Below, in pieces: positions 16,845-25,190 of a stretch of 51,278 nucleotides of DNA. Origin of the DNA: Sphingobacterium shayense (GTDB lineage: Bacteria; Bacteroidota; Bacteroidia; Sphingobacteriales; Sphingobacteriaceae). Below the pieces are notes generated by a model. The model made no database searches and had not been told where the DNA came from. It saw nothing but the letters and a program-made list of their open reading frames with translations. Every line of letters begins with the position of its first letter. Within the stretch, counting starts at the first letter, position 1. Location of the stretch: positions 1 to 51,278 of the forward strand of contig NZ_JABMCQ010000009.1 of NCBI RefSeq assembly GCF_013179575.1, in the 5' to 3' direction. A program made the translations under genes and the position numbers.

Positions 16845-17699
16845 CTATATAATTTTAGCCTTTAAACTTAAGTCCAAACTTCTAACGGAATGGGTCAGCG
16901 CTCCGACGGAAATAAAATCAACGCCTGTGAGGGCATAATCACGAATAGTCTCTAAAGTGATGCCGCCTGAGGCCTCAGTAACTAGCCTGCCTGACACTAT
17001 TTCCACAGCTTTGTGCACATCCTCCGGCGTAAAATTATCAAACATAACTCGATCGACGTATTGATAAGCCAATACTTCTTCAAGTTCTTCAAAATTGCGT
17101 ACCTCTATTTCGATGTCAATATCGATTTTTTTTGCAGTTCGATATTCTTGCGCTTTTTGCAAGGCATTCGAAATACCTCCTGCATAATCGACATGGTTGT
17201 CTTTAATTAAGATCATGTCGTAGAGTCCAAATCGGTGATTTGTTCCCCCACCAATCAAAACAGCTTCCTTTTCTAGGAAACGTATTAATGGAGTGGTCTT
17301 TCTCGTATCTAAAACTTTAGCGTTGGTCCCTTCGAGTTGCTTTACATACTGATTAGTAAGGGTTGCAATTCCCGACATTCGTTGCATGACATTTAGCACT
17401 AAACGCTCCGCCTTAAGAATCTGATGAACATTTCCCCGCGCAAAGAACGCAATATCCCCAGCCCTTACCGACGTTCCATCTTCCAATAAAACCTCGACAA
17501 GCAAGTTTGAATCTAATAAATTAAAAATATGGACCGCTACATCGACCCCAGCCAAAATCCCGGCGTCTTTAACAATTAGCTTTGCTTCTCCCTGGGCCTC
17601 CTCCGCTATTGTAGATAACGTTGTATGATCGCCCTCTTGAACATCTTCTTCAAGAGCCAATTCTACAAATTTCTTCAGTTTACTCAACTCAACTGCCAT
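16845..17699 (-). CDS. nadC: Nicotinate-nucleotide pyrophosphorylase (quinolinate PRTase)
   Basis: This 284-residue cytosolic enzyme converts quinolinate and PRPP to nicotinate mononucleotide in NAD synthesis. Typical family segments are LEEDVQEGDHTT (15-26), AERLVLNVMQRMSGIAT, LDTRKTTPLIRFLEK, GGGTNHRFGLYDMILIKDNH and the phosphate-binding end VTEASGGITLETIRDYA then GVDFISVGALTHS. Length is usual. The partner genes nadA and nadB are not in the window. It follows the DUF4783 gene by 85 bases and precedes plsY by 27. Confidence 0.96.
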   Translation of the reverse strand: MAVELSKLKKFVELALEEDVQEGDHTTLSTIAEEAQGEAKLIVKDAGILAGVDVAVHIFNLLDSNLLVEVLLEDGTSVRAGDIAFFARGNVHQILKAERLVLNVMQRMSGIATLTNQYVKQLEGTNAKVLDTRKTTPLIRFLEKEAVLIGGGTNHRFGLYDMILIKDNHVDYAGGISNALQKAQEYRTAKKIDIDIEIEVRNFEELEEVLAYQYVDRVMFDNFTPEDVHKAVEIVSGRLVTEASGGITLETIRDYALTGVDFISVGALTHSVRSLDLSLKAKII

Positions 17700-17784
17700 T
17701 TCTAAGAATTAAATAATTAAGCGAAGATGAAGAAAATAAATTTTATTATAAAATCTAACGGCATTTTTAATTAAGAAAGTATCG

Positions 17785-18198
17785 TTATTCGATTCTAAAT
17801 TCCGAAATCTTGAATGTCTTATCTTTTACAAGAAACTTCATAAAAATACGGTAAGTTGTATCGCTCGACGTAATTGAGAATACGGCAAACGAGTTGGAGG
17901 AATTGTTAGATCGCTGAACTTCTTTGATTTTATCTATTTTATTATTTCTAAAAAACTCATCCAATAATAGTTCGACCTGAAATTTGGTATACACACCTTC
18001 ATCCCCCTTTACGGATAAACTGATCGAATTCGAAAATGTATCACTAAGTTGCTTTGCATTGCCGGACTTTATAGAAGAATAAGCTAAACTTACCACTTCA
18101 TCAAACGTATTTGCTGAAAACGCATAAAAAAAAGGAAGTACGACTGCAAGCACAATTCCGTATATGTTTAACATTATTTTTTTTTCCCTTTTTATCAT
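17785..18198 (-). CDS. DUF4783 secreted small protein
   Basis: This small protein of 137 residues (from ATG 18198) matches DUF4783, a Bacteroidota-specific family with a fold like SnoaL/NTF2-type proteins, as I recall. It has an N-terminal hydrophobic signal (LNIYGIVLAVVLPFFYAFSA) and then one compact domain with FDEVVSLAYSSIKSGNAK and the ending TFKISEFRIE. No catalytic residues are evident and the function is unknown. Three in-frame ATGs exist (18222, 18198, 18174). I chose 18198 because it gives a signal peptide with a positive N-region, and a one-mismatch -7 element (TGACTTTG, 18221-18214) would make 18222 lie upstream of the mRNA. Confidence 0.75.
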   Translation of the reverse strand: MIKREKKIMLNIYGIVLAVVLPFFYAFSANTFDEVVSLAYSSIKSGNAKQLSDTFSNSISLSVKGDEGVYTKFQVELLLDEFFRNNKIDKIKEVQRSNNSSNSFAVFSITSSDTTYRIFMKFLVKDKTFKISEFRIE

Positions 18199-18327
18199 TT
18201 CATCATACCTCTCCAAAGTCATCTCTAAACTATTGACACATTGTGCTAAAATTATGCCAACTAATAAGGATATAGATAAACAAAAAAATAGAGCCGGCTT
18301 TATGACTTAAATTTTCGCTAAAATCGA

Positions 18328-18335
18328 TATATTTG
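18328..18335 (+). promoter_or_regulatory. -7 element of gpmI, abutting the start codon
   Basis: TATATTTG is an exact TAnnTTTG. The in-frame TTG at 18333 is the last three bases of this element, so it is unlikely to be a start codon. GTG at 18339 is only 3 bases further on. No clear -33 TTG is visible. Confidence 0.6.
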
Positions 18336-18338
18336 TAT

Positions 18339-19874
18339 GTGAGCAATACAGAAAACAAAAGAGTTGCCTTATTAATCCTGGACGGTTTAGGATACGGCAA
18401 AGACGATAGTTCGAATGCTGTGCGTGCAGCTGAAATTCCATTTTTAGATCATTTATTAGCAACTTACCCAAACTCCAAGTTGGAAGCCTCTGGAGAAGCC
18501 GTCGGACTTCCCGAAGGTCAAATGGGCAACTCGGAAGTAGGACACATGAATTTGGGAGCAGGACGTACTGTTTATCAAGAACTAGGAAGAATAAACAAGG
18601 CTGCGACGGACGGAGAGTTCAACACGAATCCAATCATTCAGCAAGCATTTGCTTATGCTAAAAAGGAAAATAAAAAAGTACATTTCATTGGATTACTTTC
18701 CGACGGAGGGGTACACGCGCACATCAAACATCTTAAGGCATTATGCGATGCTGCCGGAACAGCTGGTTTAAATGAAAATCAAGTGTTTATCCACGCATTT
18801 CTTGATGGACGTGACACGGATCCTAATGGAGGTCTTGGGTACCTAAAAGACTTAGAAGATCACTTAGCGCACTCAACCGGCAAAGTAGCATCGGTAATTG
18901 GCCGTTATTACGCTATGGACCGTGATAATCGCTGGGAACGTGTTAAACAAGCCTATGATTTACTTACCCACGGTATCGGTGCACCAACCACCAATGTTTC
19001 TGAGGCTGTTAAAGCGTCTTACGACGAAGGAGTAACCGACGAATTTATAAAACCGATCGTCGTAACGAATACGCAAGGAACACCTCTAGCGCAAATTCAA
19101 GAAGGAGACGTCGTATTTTGTTATAACTTTAGAACCGATCGCGGTCGTGAGATAACGGTTGCCTTAACTCAACAAGCATTCCCTGAACAAAACATGAAGC
19201 CTCTAGCGCTACATTATGTGACGATGACCTCGTACGATGAGACGTTCAAAAATGTAAACGTTGTGTTTACCAAAGAAAATTTAACGAATACGCTTGGTGA
19301 AGCGTTGACTAAACAAAAGAAAACACAGGTGCGTATCGCAGAAACAGAAAAGTATCCACACGTGACTTTCTTTTTCTCGGGAGGACAGGAGGAACAGTTT
19401 GAAGGCGAACGTCGACTATTAATCCCCTCGCCTAAGGTTGCAACCTACGATTTACAGCCCGAAATGAGTGCTTATACGATCGCCGATACAATCTGTGAAG
19501 ATATGCGAACAAACAAACCAGATTTTATCTGCCTAAATTTCGCTAATCCAGATATGGTAGGGCATACCGGTGTCTTCGAGGCTGTAATTAAGGCCGTCGA
19601 GACGGTAGACGGATGTACTAAACAAGTAGTGGAAACGGGTCTAGAAAACGGATATTCCTTTATCATTTTGGCTGACCACGGAAACTCTGAATTCATGATA
19701 AATGAAGATGGAAGTGTAAATACAGCACATACAACCAATCTCGTACCCTGTATTTTAATTGACAAAGACTACAAACACATTAAAGATGGAAAACTCGGTG
19801 ATGTCGCCCCAACAATATTGACACTACTGGGAGCAGAAATTCCTGCTGAAATGACTGGAAATGTATTGGTTTAA
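18339..19874 (+). CDS. gpmI: 2,3-bisphosphoglycerate-independent phosphoglycerate mutase
   Basis: This di-manganese enzyme interconverts 3- and 2-phosphoglycerate in glycolysis. The metal and nucleophile sites are present: LLILDGLGYG with the first Asp, the phosphoserine nucleophile in GNSEVGHMNLGAGR (Ser65 from GTG 18339), HAFLDGRDTDP, RYYAMDRDNRW, ADHGNSE and NTAHTTN. At 511 residues it is normal length. I place the start at GTG 18339, since a longer TTG start would lie in the promoter -7 element; the first conserved strand (RVALLILDG) then begins at residue 8. This implies a leaderless mRNA. A small lipoprotein gene overlaps its 3' end by 14 bases. Confidence 0.94.
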   Translation: MSNTENKRVALLILDGLGYGKDDSSNAVRAAEIPFLDHLLATYPNSKLEASGEAVGLPEGQMGNSEVGHMNLGAGRTVYQELGRINKAATDGEFNTNPIIQQAFAYAKKENKKVHFIGLLSDGGVHAHIKHLKALCDAAGTAGLNENQVFIHAFLDGRDTDPNGGLGYLKDLEDHLAHSTGKVASVIGRYYAMDRDNRWERVKQAYDLLTHGIGAPTTNVSEAVKASYDEGVTDEFIKPIVVTNTQGTPLAQIQEGDVVFCYNFRTDRGREITVALTQQAFPEQNMKPLALHYVTMTSYDETFKNVNVVFTKENLTNTLGEALTKQKKTQVRIAETEKYPHVTFFFSGGQEEQFEGERRLLIPSPKVATYDLQPEMSAYTIADTICEDMRTNKPDFICLNFANPDMVGHTGVFEAVIKAVETVDGCTKQVVETGLENGYSFIILADHGNSEFMINEDGSVNTAHTTNLVPCILIDKDYKHIKDGKLGDVAPTILTLLGAEIPAEMTGNVLV

Positions 19875-20454
19875 AAAAAATAATTTTAGCATTTGTATTG
19901 CAGCATTGACCATAGTCGGTGCTGCTTTCTTTCATTCATGCAAGCCTCAAAACCAAAAGTCGACCGTCGCAAATCAACACTATGCCGATCTTCCTGAATT
20001 TTTTGAGAAAGAGATAAAACGACTGACAAAACTAAATCCTACGATATTAAAAACGGTAGTCAAAGACAGCGTTTCCGAATCAAAGAAAACGTCGATTGAT
20101 GATTGGAAAATCGAATTATCGAGTTTCGCTAGTATAGATTTAAATAAACCTGCCCACAAAGGACTTTTTAAAAAAGACAGCACTGGTAATAAAGTTACCT
20201 ACAGATCTGTTGATCCAAAAATTGATATACAACAAGTCGATATACAATATCAAAAAGACGGCACTCCTTTTTCGTTTTTAATTAAACGTAAAATCGAAAA
20301 TACGCTTTATAAGACGAGTGAAACCCTATCTTACGACAATACCGACGGGTATAGTATCGAGAAAGAACAGCACATTCTACTATTGGGAAATAAATTTTAT
20401 CTAATAAAAGGCATATTCGGGAAGGAAATATCACCGAGTACTCAAAAAAAATAA
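19861..20454 (+). CDS. Hypothetical lipoprotein
   Basis: I do not recognise this 197-residue protein. It has a lipoprotein-type N-terminus: positive KK, a hydrophobic core (ICIAALTIVGAAFF) and a lipobox-like HSC at Cys27, so it is probably a periplasmic or outer-membrane lipoprotein. The mature part is lysine-rich, predicted mixed alpha/beta, and contains FFEKEIKRLTKLNPTILKTV and repeated beta-like strands (DIQQVDIQYQKDGTPFSF). Its ATG overlaps the last 14 bases of gpmI in another frame, implying translational coupling or at least co-transcription. It converges on apt with an 18-base gap. Confidence 0.75.
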   Translation: MYWFKKNNFSICIAALTIVGAAFFHSCKPQNQKSTVANQHYADLPEFFEKEIKRLTKLNPTILKTVVKDSVSESKKTSIDDWKIELSSFASIDLNKPAHKGLFKKDSTGNKVTYRSVDPKIDIQQVDIQYQKDGTPFSFLIKRKIENTLYKTSETLSYDNTDGYSIEKEQHILLLGNKFYLIKGIFGKEISPSTQKK

Positions 20455-20472
20455 TGAGAGGTCCAGCTACAA

Positions 20473-21000
20473 TTAATAGCTAACTAACGAAATAATACTG
20501 TCGCTGAAACGCGTTAGCCGTCCTCGACCGTTTAAAAAATCTAAACTAATAACAAATGCATAGCCGGCAATTGACCCACCAAGCTTTTCAATTAACTTAG
20601 AAGCAGCAACAACGGTTCCGCCTGTTGCTAACAAATCATCGTGAACAAGCACTTTAGTTCCTAGAGGGAATGCGTCTTCATGAATTTCTATCGTAGCCTG
20701 ACCATACTCTAACTTATAGGATTCAGAAACTGTCCGAAAGGGGAGTTTTCCTTGTTTACGGATTGGAATAAATGGGACGCCAAGCCTGTTCGCAAGGAGC
20801 AACCCAAACAAGAAACCCCTGCTTTCCACCCCGGCAACCGCGTCCAGCTCCATCCCTTGTAAACGCTCTACAAATCCTTCGATCACCGCTGTGCATAAAA
20901 TATGATCCTTTAAAATTGGGGTGATGTCTTTAAAAATAATTCCCGGCTCAGGAAAATCCGGAACGTCTCTAATTATTTCTTTCAGACTTTCTTCTAACAT
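20473..21000 (-). CDS. apt: Adenine phosphoribosyltransferase
   Basis: This purine-salvage enzyme makes AMP from adenine and PRPP. Diagnostic segments are IRDVPDFPEPGIIFKDITPIL (as IRDVPDFPEPG and IIFKDITPIL), AGVESRGFLFG, FIPIRKQGKLP, and the PRPP-binding loop VLVHDDLLATGGT. ATG 21000 gives 175 residues with the usual family N-terminus. An upstream GTG at 21009 overlaps the stop codon of the adaptor gene (TAGTG) and would add three residues, so translational coupling through that GTG is possible. It is the last gene of a TolC-adaptor-apt run, an odd companion for an efflux system. Confidence 0.94.
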   Translation of the reverse strand: MLEESLKEIIRDVPDFPEPGIIFKDITPILKDHILCTAVIEGFVERLQGMELDAVAGVESRGFLFGLLLANRLGVPFIPIRKQGKLPFRTVSESYKLEYGQATIEIHEDAFPLGTKVLVHDDLLATGGTVVAASKLIEKLGGSIAGYAFVISLDFLNGRGRLTRFSDSIISLVSY

Positions 21001-21008
21001 ATTGTGCA

Positions 21009-22325
21009 CTATTTTAATTCTCCTGCGTCAACCTTTTTAATTTTGGTATCGTTTTGCAACAATTTAGATATTGCATTAAAAGGACGTGAAACAACCTCAT
21101 CACCTTTTTTCAAACCCGATTTTATAATTATGTCACTATCATCTTGTATACCCGTTGTTACTTCGGTCATCTTAACCACCTCGCCCTGTACAACAAAGAC
21201 ATATTCCTTCATCTCGTCGCTACTTAAAGAATCCGTCTTTCCTTCTGGAGCACGTACAGTCACCGATTGGATAGGAACGATAAGTCCCTTCTCGCTTTTT
21301 GTATGTATTTGTACGGTAGCTGATAAACCTGGTCGAAATGGCGATGTATTCTCCGAATCATCTTTAAGAAGATCAGCGTAAGATTCAGGTTCAATACGTA
21401 CTTTAACATTGAAATTAGTAACCTGCTCGGCGGTCGTAGCAATTGTCGTTTCTGAACCCGTAGAGGTAGAAGAACTCGAAATTTCCGTCACCGTACCTTT
21501 AAACTTACGTCCTTGGAACGCATCTATTTCAATTGTTGCTGCATTACCAACTCGTACTCTGTTGATATCATTTTCATTAACTTCCACGTTTACTTCCATG
21601 GTAGTCATATTCGCGATACGCATAATCTCAGTACCGGCCATCTGCGCAGTACCGACAACTCGTTCACCTAACTCAATTGAAAGCAAAGAAATAACGCCAT
21701 CCGAAGGAGCAAATATCGTTGTCCGCGCCAAACTGTTTCCTGCCTCCTGGAGTTGAGCTTTCGATTGATTAACACCAAAACGTGCAGCGATAACCTGTTG
21801 ACGCTGCGATTCCAACGTAGCTAATGCACTTTCGTAATCTGCACGAGCTTTATCCATCTCGGATGCCGAAATGACCCTTTTATTAAACAGTTCTAAGCTC
21901 CGATTATACGTTGCTTGAATATTAACCAAATTAGCTTCTTGCTGCTTCAAGACTTGCTGGGTTGCACCAAGGTTAGCTTGTTGCTGACTGACCATAGCGG
22001 CAACCTGATCGTAACTCGACTGAAGCAAATCAGGTTTTATACGACATAATAATTGCCCCTTTTTTACTACATCCCCCTCTCGGACATTCAACTCAATTAT
22101 CTCCCCAGACACCTCTGAACTAAGTTTTACTTCAAATTCAGGCTGCACTTTCCCACTTGCCGAAACAAGTTCGGAAATAGTTTTTTCCTGCACAGCATCT
22201 ACGGAGACTTGTTGAACACCGCCATCCCCAAACCAACCAAGCTTAGCTCCCACCACTACCAAAATGAGAATTAGGACTGCAGCTATAACCAGAATCTTAG
22301 GGAGGTTGCTTTTTTTCTTTGCCAT
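21009..22325 (-). CDS. Efflux periplasmic adaptor (HlyD/MacA-like)
   Basis: This 438-residue membrane-fusion protein has one N-terminal membrane anchor (KILVIAAVLILILVVVGAKL, about 9-28). A lipoyl-type half domain follows (LSSEVSGEIIELNVREGDVV), then a long coiled-coil hairpin rich in Gln and Ala (about 110-205), the second lipoyl half (TIFAPSDGVISLLSIELGE), and beta-barrel and membrane-proximal domains with FRPGLSATVQI. This is the MacA class that bridges an inner-membrane ABC or RND pump to TolC. The tolC gene lies directly upstream (12-base gap), but no pump gene follows; apt does. The cognate pump must be encoded elsewhere, most often a MacB-type ABC transporter in this class. Confidence 0.92.
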   Translation of the reverse strand: MAKKKSNLPKILVIAAVLILILVVVGAKLGWFGDGGVQQVSVDAVQEKTISELVSASGKVQPEFEVKLSSEVSGEIIELNVREGDVVKKGQLLCRIKPDLLQSSYDQVAAMVSQQQANLGATQQVLKQQEANLVNIQATYNRSLELFNKRVISASEMDKARADYESALATLESQRQQVIAARFGVNQSKAQLQEAGNSLARTTIFAPSDGVISLLSIELGERVVGTAQMAGTEIMRIANMTTMEVNVEVNENDINRVRVGNAATIEIDAFQGRKFKGTVTEISSSSTSTGSETTIATTAEQVTNFNVKVRIEPESYADLLKDDSENTSPFRPGLSATVQIHTKSEKGLIVPIQSVTVRAPEGKTDSLSSDEMKEYVFVVQGEVVKMTEVTTGIQDDSDIIIKSGLKKGDEVVSRPFNAISKLLQNDTKIKKVDAGELK

Positions 22326-22337
22326 TAAATTATGTTA

Positions 22338-23690
22338 TTAAAATGTAATTGGATTGCCTATGTAATAATCGATCACCTTGCCACGAAATACCATTTCGTA
22401 TCGTCTACGAATCATATCAAATTCTGCCGTGTTCATATTGGTCTGTGCGGTAAACATCTCTATAGAATTTGCCATACCCACATCATAACGTTCTTTAATT
22501 GCATCGAACGCTACTTTTGAAGTTTGAAATGCAACCTGTGATGCTTGGTATTGTTTGTTCGCCGATTTTAAATCAAGAATCGCTTGTGATATTGTCTTTT
22601 CTAGATCACGTCTAGCTATCGCCTCCTGGTTTTCAGCTTGCTGATAATTAATTTTTGCTTTATTTACAGCGACCTTAGTCCTATTGTTATTAAATATTGG
22701 TACTTCCAAACTAACTGTACCACGGAACGATTTATTTTCGTCAAACTGATCTGCAAATTTCATCTTTTCCAAGGTCACCGGATCCATTGTTTGAGATGAA
22801 TAATTTGTACCATATCCTGCGGAAAGGCTCAATGACGGATAATACCCACCCTTTGCAATGTCAATATTCTTCAGCGCAAGTTCTTTATTGTAAGTTGCCT
22901 GTTCAATTATGGGCTGTGTGCCAAGTGCCTGTGAAAATACTTCTTCAAATGAGAGGACAGCATAAGCGGACATTACCTCCGCAACATCAGGTTTAACAAG
23001 TATAATGGTAGTATCCGGAGACATTTCCATCAACTGTTTCAAATTTAACATAGAAAGCTGATATGCATTTTCTGAGGTCATAATATTCAGTTCATCTGTC
23101 GCCACTTGGTTCTCAGCTTGTGCAATATCCGCAATGGTCTTATTACCCACCGCAAATTGAATACTATCCTGTCTAAGTTGTTCTTTAGAAAGGGTCACTT
23201 GTTGCTTGGCGGCAGCAAACAATTCACCGTTTGTTATCGCTTCGAGATAGTTTGTTACCACTGAAAGCGTCAAGTCATTTTTGACTTTTTCCACCTCCGT
23301 CGCATCGACCGATAATTGGATTTTATTCGCTCGTATCTGATTAACCTTTTGGAAACCTTGAAAAACCGTAACACTTGACGATAACTGCGCACCCGCAGAA
23401 CTTGTCCAATCATTCCCCCTGATCAGCTGTCCTGAGGTCTGGTCAAAAGTTAAACCATAGTTATAAGAATTATTCGCCCCAAATGAAAGGTTTGGATATA
23501 ATTCGGACTTCGATTGATATAAATCTTGCTCTGTCAATTGGTAACCAAATTGGGCTTGTCGGATTTGCAAATTGCGTTCTAAAGTAATTTTCACAGCATC
23601 CTCTATGCTAATTTGAGCAGATGCAGAAGACATGCCTACAATACTTACTACAAGTGTTTTACAGAACAAGGAAAATAATTTTCGTATCAT
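22338..23690 (-). CDS. TolC-family outer-membrane efflux protein
   Basis: This protein of 450 residues (from ATG 23690) has a Sec signal (MIRKLFSLFCKTLVVSIVG, ending SSASA) and two copies of the outer-membrane efflux repeat. The first runs from SIEDAVKITLERNLQIRQAQ, the second from about FEEVFSQALGTQPIIEQATYN; both contain the long helices of the TolC tunnel (for example AIARRDLEKTISQAILDLKS). I chose ATG 23690 over an upstream ATG at 23750 because it gives a proper signal peptide; the longer form would add 20 unlikely residues and run into the divergent deacetylase promoter. It is the first gene of the tolC-adaptor-apt operon. Confidence 0.92.
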   Translation of the reverse strand: MIRKLFSLFCKTLVVSIVGMSSASAQISIEDAVKITLERNLQIRQAQFGYQLTEQDLYQSKSELYPNLSFGANNSYNYGLTFDQTSGQLIRGNDWTSSAGAQLSSSVTVFQGFQKVNQIRANKIQLSVDATEVEKVKNDLTLSVVTNYLEAITNGELFAAAKQQVTLSKEQLRQDSIQFAVGNKTIADIAQAENQVATDELNIMTSENAYQLSMLNLKQLMEMSPDTTIILVKPDVAEVMSAYAVLSFEEVFSQALGTQPIIEQATYNKELALKNIDIAKGGYYPSLSLSAGYGTNYSSQTMDPVTLEKMKFADQFDENKSFRGTVSLEVPIFNNNRTKVAVNKAKINYQQAENQEAIARRDLEKTISQAILDLKSANKQYQASQVAFQTSKVAFDAIKERYDVGMANSIEMFTAQTNMNTAEFDMIRRRYEMVFRGKVIDYYIGNPITF

Positions 23691-23724
23691 TTGGTGATTT
23701 AAGGGTAAATGATTCCTAAATTTG
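23690..23724 (+). promoter_or_regulatory. Promoter of the polysaccharide deacetylase gene
   Basis: TTTG (23690-23693), a 23-base spacer and TAAATTTG (23717-23724), an exact TAnnTTTG. The TTG inside the -7 element opens a longer frame of the deacetylase, which I therefore reject as a start. Confidence 0.6.
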
Positions 23725-23748
23725 GGACAAAAATTTGATATTATCAAC

Positions 23749-24357
23749 ATGTATTTCGTAAACGCTCCTTTTTTTTTACGTTGGTTCTATCCAAAAATCA
23801 CTTTTAACAGAACTCGAAAAGAAAAAAAAGTGTATTTAACGTTCGACGATGGTCCTATCCCTGAAATCACGCCTTTAATTTTAGACACTTTAGCCGAACA
23901 CCAGATAAAGGCTACTTTCTTTTGTGTGGGTGAAAATATCGAAAAAAACAAATCAATCTTCGAACGAATACTCGCGGAAGGCCACCAAGTCGGAAATCAT
24001 ACTTATAATCATTTAAAAGGTTGGGAAAACAGCGATGAAGACTATCTTCATAATATCGAAAAATGCCAACTACTGACAAAGTCCAATTTATTTCGTCCAC
24101 CCTACGCGCGAGCAAAAAAATCTCAACTCGCACAATTATACAAAAAATATGAAATTATCTACTGGGATGTACTTTCGGGAGATTTCGACCTCACCATTTC
24201 TCCCGAAAAATGCTTCCAGAACGTCAAGCGGTACAGTCGAAATGGGTCGATAATTGTATTTCACGATAACATCAAGGCTATAGAAAAAGTAACCTATGCA
24301 CTACCTAAGACCATTGCGTATCTACAATCAAATGGTTTTACTTTCGCGAAGTTGTAA
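23749..24357 (+). CDS. Polysaccharide deacetylase (NodB homology domain)
   Basis: This 202-residue protein is a carbohydrate esterase family 4 NodB domain that removes N-acetyl groups from cell-wall or capsular sugars. The motifs from ATG 23749 are TFDDGP (31-36; the Asp pair includes the base and a metal ligand), HTYNH (84-88; the two metal histidines) and RPPYAR (116-121). The later DLTISPEKCFQNV and IIVFHDN segments complete the family pattern. No signal peptide is evident, only a hydrophobic patch near NAPFFLRWFY, so it may act in the cytoplasm or be held at the membrane. Its last 20 bases overlap the 3' end of the convergent DUF4249 gene. Confidence 0.93.
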   Translation: MYFVNAPFFLRWFYPKITFNRTRKEKKVYLTFDDGPIPEITPLILDTLAEHQIKATFFCVGENIEKNKSIFERILAEGHQVGNHTYNHLKGWENSDEDYLHNIEKCQLLTKSNLFRPPYARAKKSQLAQLYKKYEIIYWDVLSGDFDLTISPEKCFQNVKRYSRNGSIIVFHDNIKAIEKVTYALPKTIAYLQSNGFTFAKL

Positions 24358-25189
24358 GCATCAACTGGCTCCCGTTAGTATTTCGTTCTACCGTTTCTTG
24401 GAAATCGGACACCCTTAATCCATATTCTCGACATGAGGCAACCGAAAAACATCCGAGGGCATCATTCGAAATATTAGACGTAGGATTTCCGGGTGCAGCG
24501 GTACCCGGATTTGTCGACTGAAACTCGTTCCAATATTTAAACACCGCAGGATCGACACAATAACGACGTACCGTGATCGTGTCACCGGGTACGAAATCGC
24601 GATCGGAATCTGCTACCTGATGAGTAACAAACAAACCATCGTTAAATTTATCGCTAAATACAGATGTAAATCGAAACTCGCTTTGATTCACGGAAAGGTC
24701 GTATTTAAAATAATCTCGCTGTCCCTGGATATCTGAAAATTTGAACGTAGCAAAATAATATGGTTCACCAAATAAACGCTCCTCAATAACCCCAATCGAG
24801 TCAACTTCGACATAGTGAGGCATAAAACAGTTTGCTTGATATTTTTCTCCCTGAAAATTCACGTTTAAAGTATAGGATCGTCCACTAACCGGTAGAAAGT
24901 CGTTATTAACATAATTCCCGTCACGGCTATAATTAAAAGGAAAAATTTGGCCTTTTTCATCTTGCACCAAAACAACGGCATTTTCGACAGGTTCTGATCC
25001 GATTTCAGCCGTAAATGCTACAGTTTTCGAAACTCTAATTCGCTGCGAACTAGATAGGTCCGATAATTGGGCTTCAATAACTAACCGCGGTTCAGATTCA
25101 TTCAAATCCACATCGATTACCTCTTCACATGCAAAAAACAGCAGGGAGAATAGAATTATTGAACAGACATACAATACTCGTCTCATCAT
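24338..25189 (-). CDS. DUF4249 lipoprotein, partner of the TonB receptor
   Basis: This 283-residue protein has a lipoprotein signal with Cys21 (LLFFAC) followed by EEVIDVDLNESEPRLVIEAQL, the typical opening of DUF4249 (written here as EEVIDVDLNE and PRLVIEAQLSD). It continues with an Ig-like or transthyretin-like beta domain (VENAVVLVQDEKGQ, YTLNVNFQGEKYQANCFMP). DUF4249 genes regularly sit directly after a TonB-dependent receptor gene, as here with a 1-base gap, and the protein probably caps or assists the receptor at the cell surface as SusD does in sugar systems. The ligand is unknown. Its 3' end overlaps the deacetylase gene by 20 bases. Confidence 0.88.
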   Translation of the reverse strand: MMRRVLYVCSIILFSLLFFACEEVIDVDLNESEPRLVIEAQLSDLSSSQRIRVSKTVAFTAEIGSEPVENAVVLVQDEKGQIFPFNYSRDGNYVNNDFLPVSGRSYTLNVNFQGEKYQANCFMPHYVEVDSIGVIEERLFGEPYYFATFKFSDIQGQRDYFKYDLSVNQSEFRFTSVFSDKFNDGLFVTHQVADSDRDFVPGDTITVRRYCVDPAVFKYWNEFQSTNPGTAAPGNPTSNISNDALGCFSVASCREYGLRVSDFQETVERNTNGSQLMLTTSRK

Positions 25190-25190
25190 T

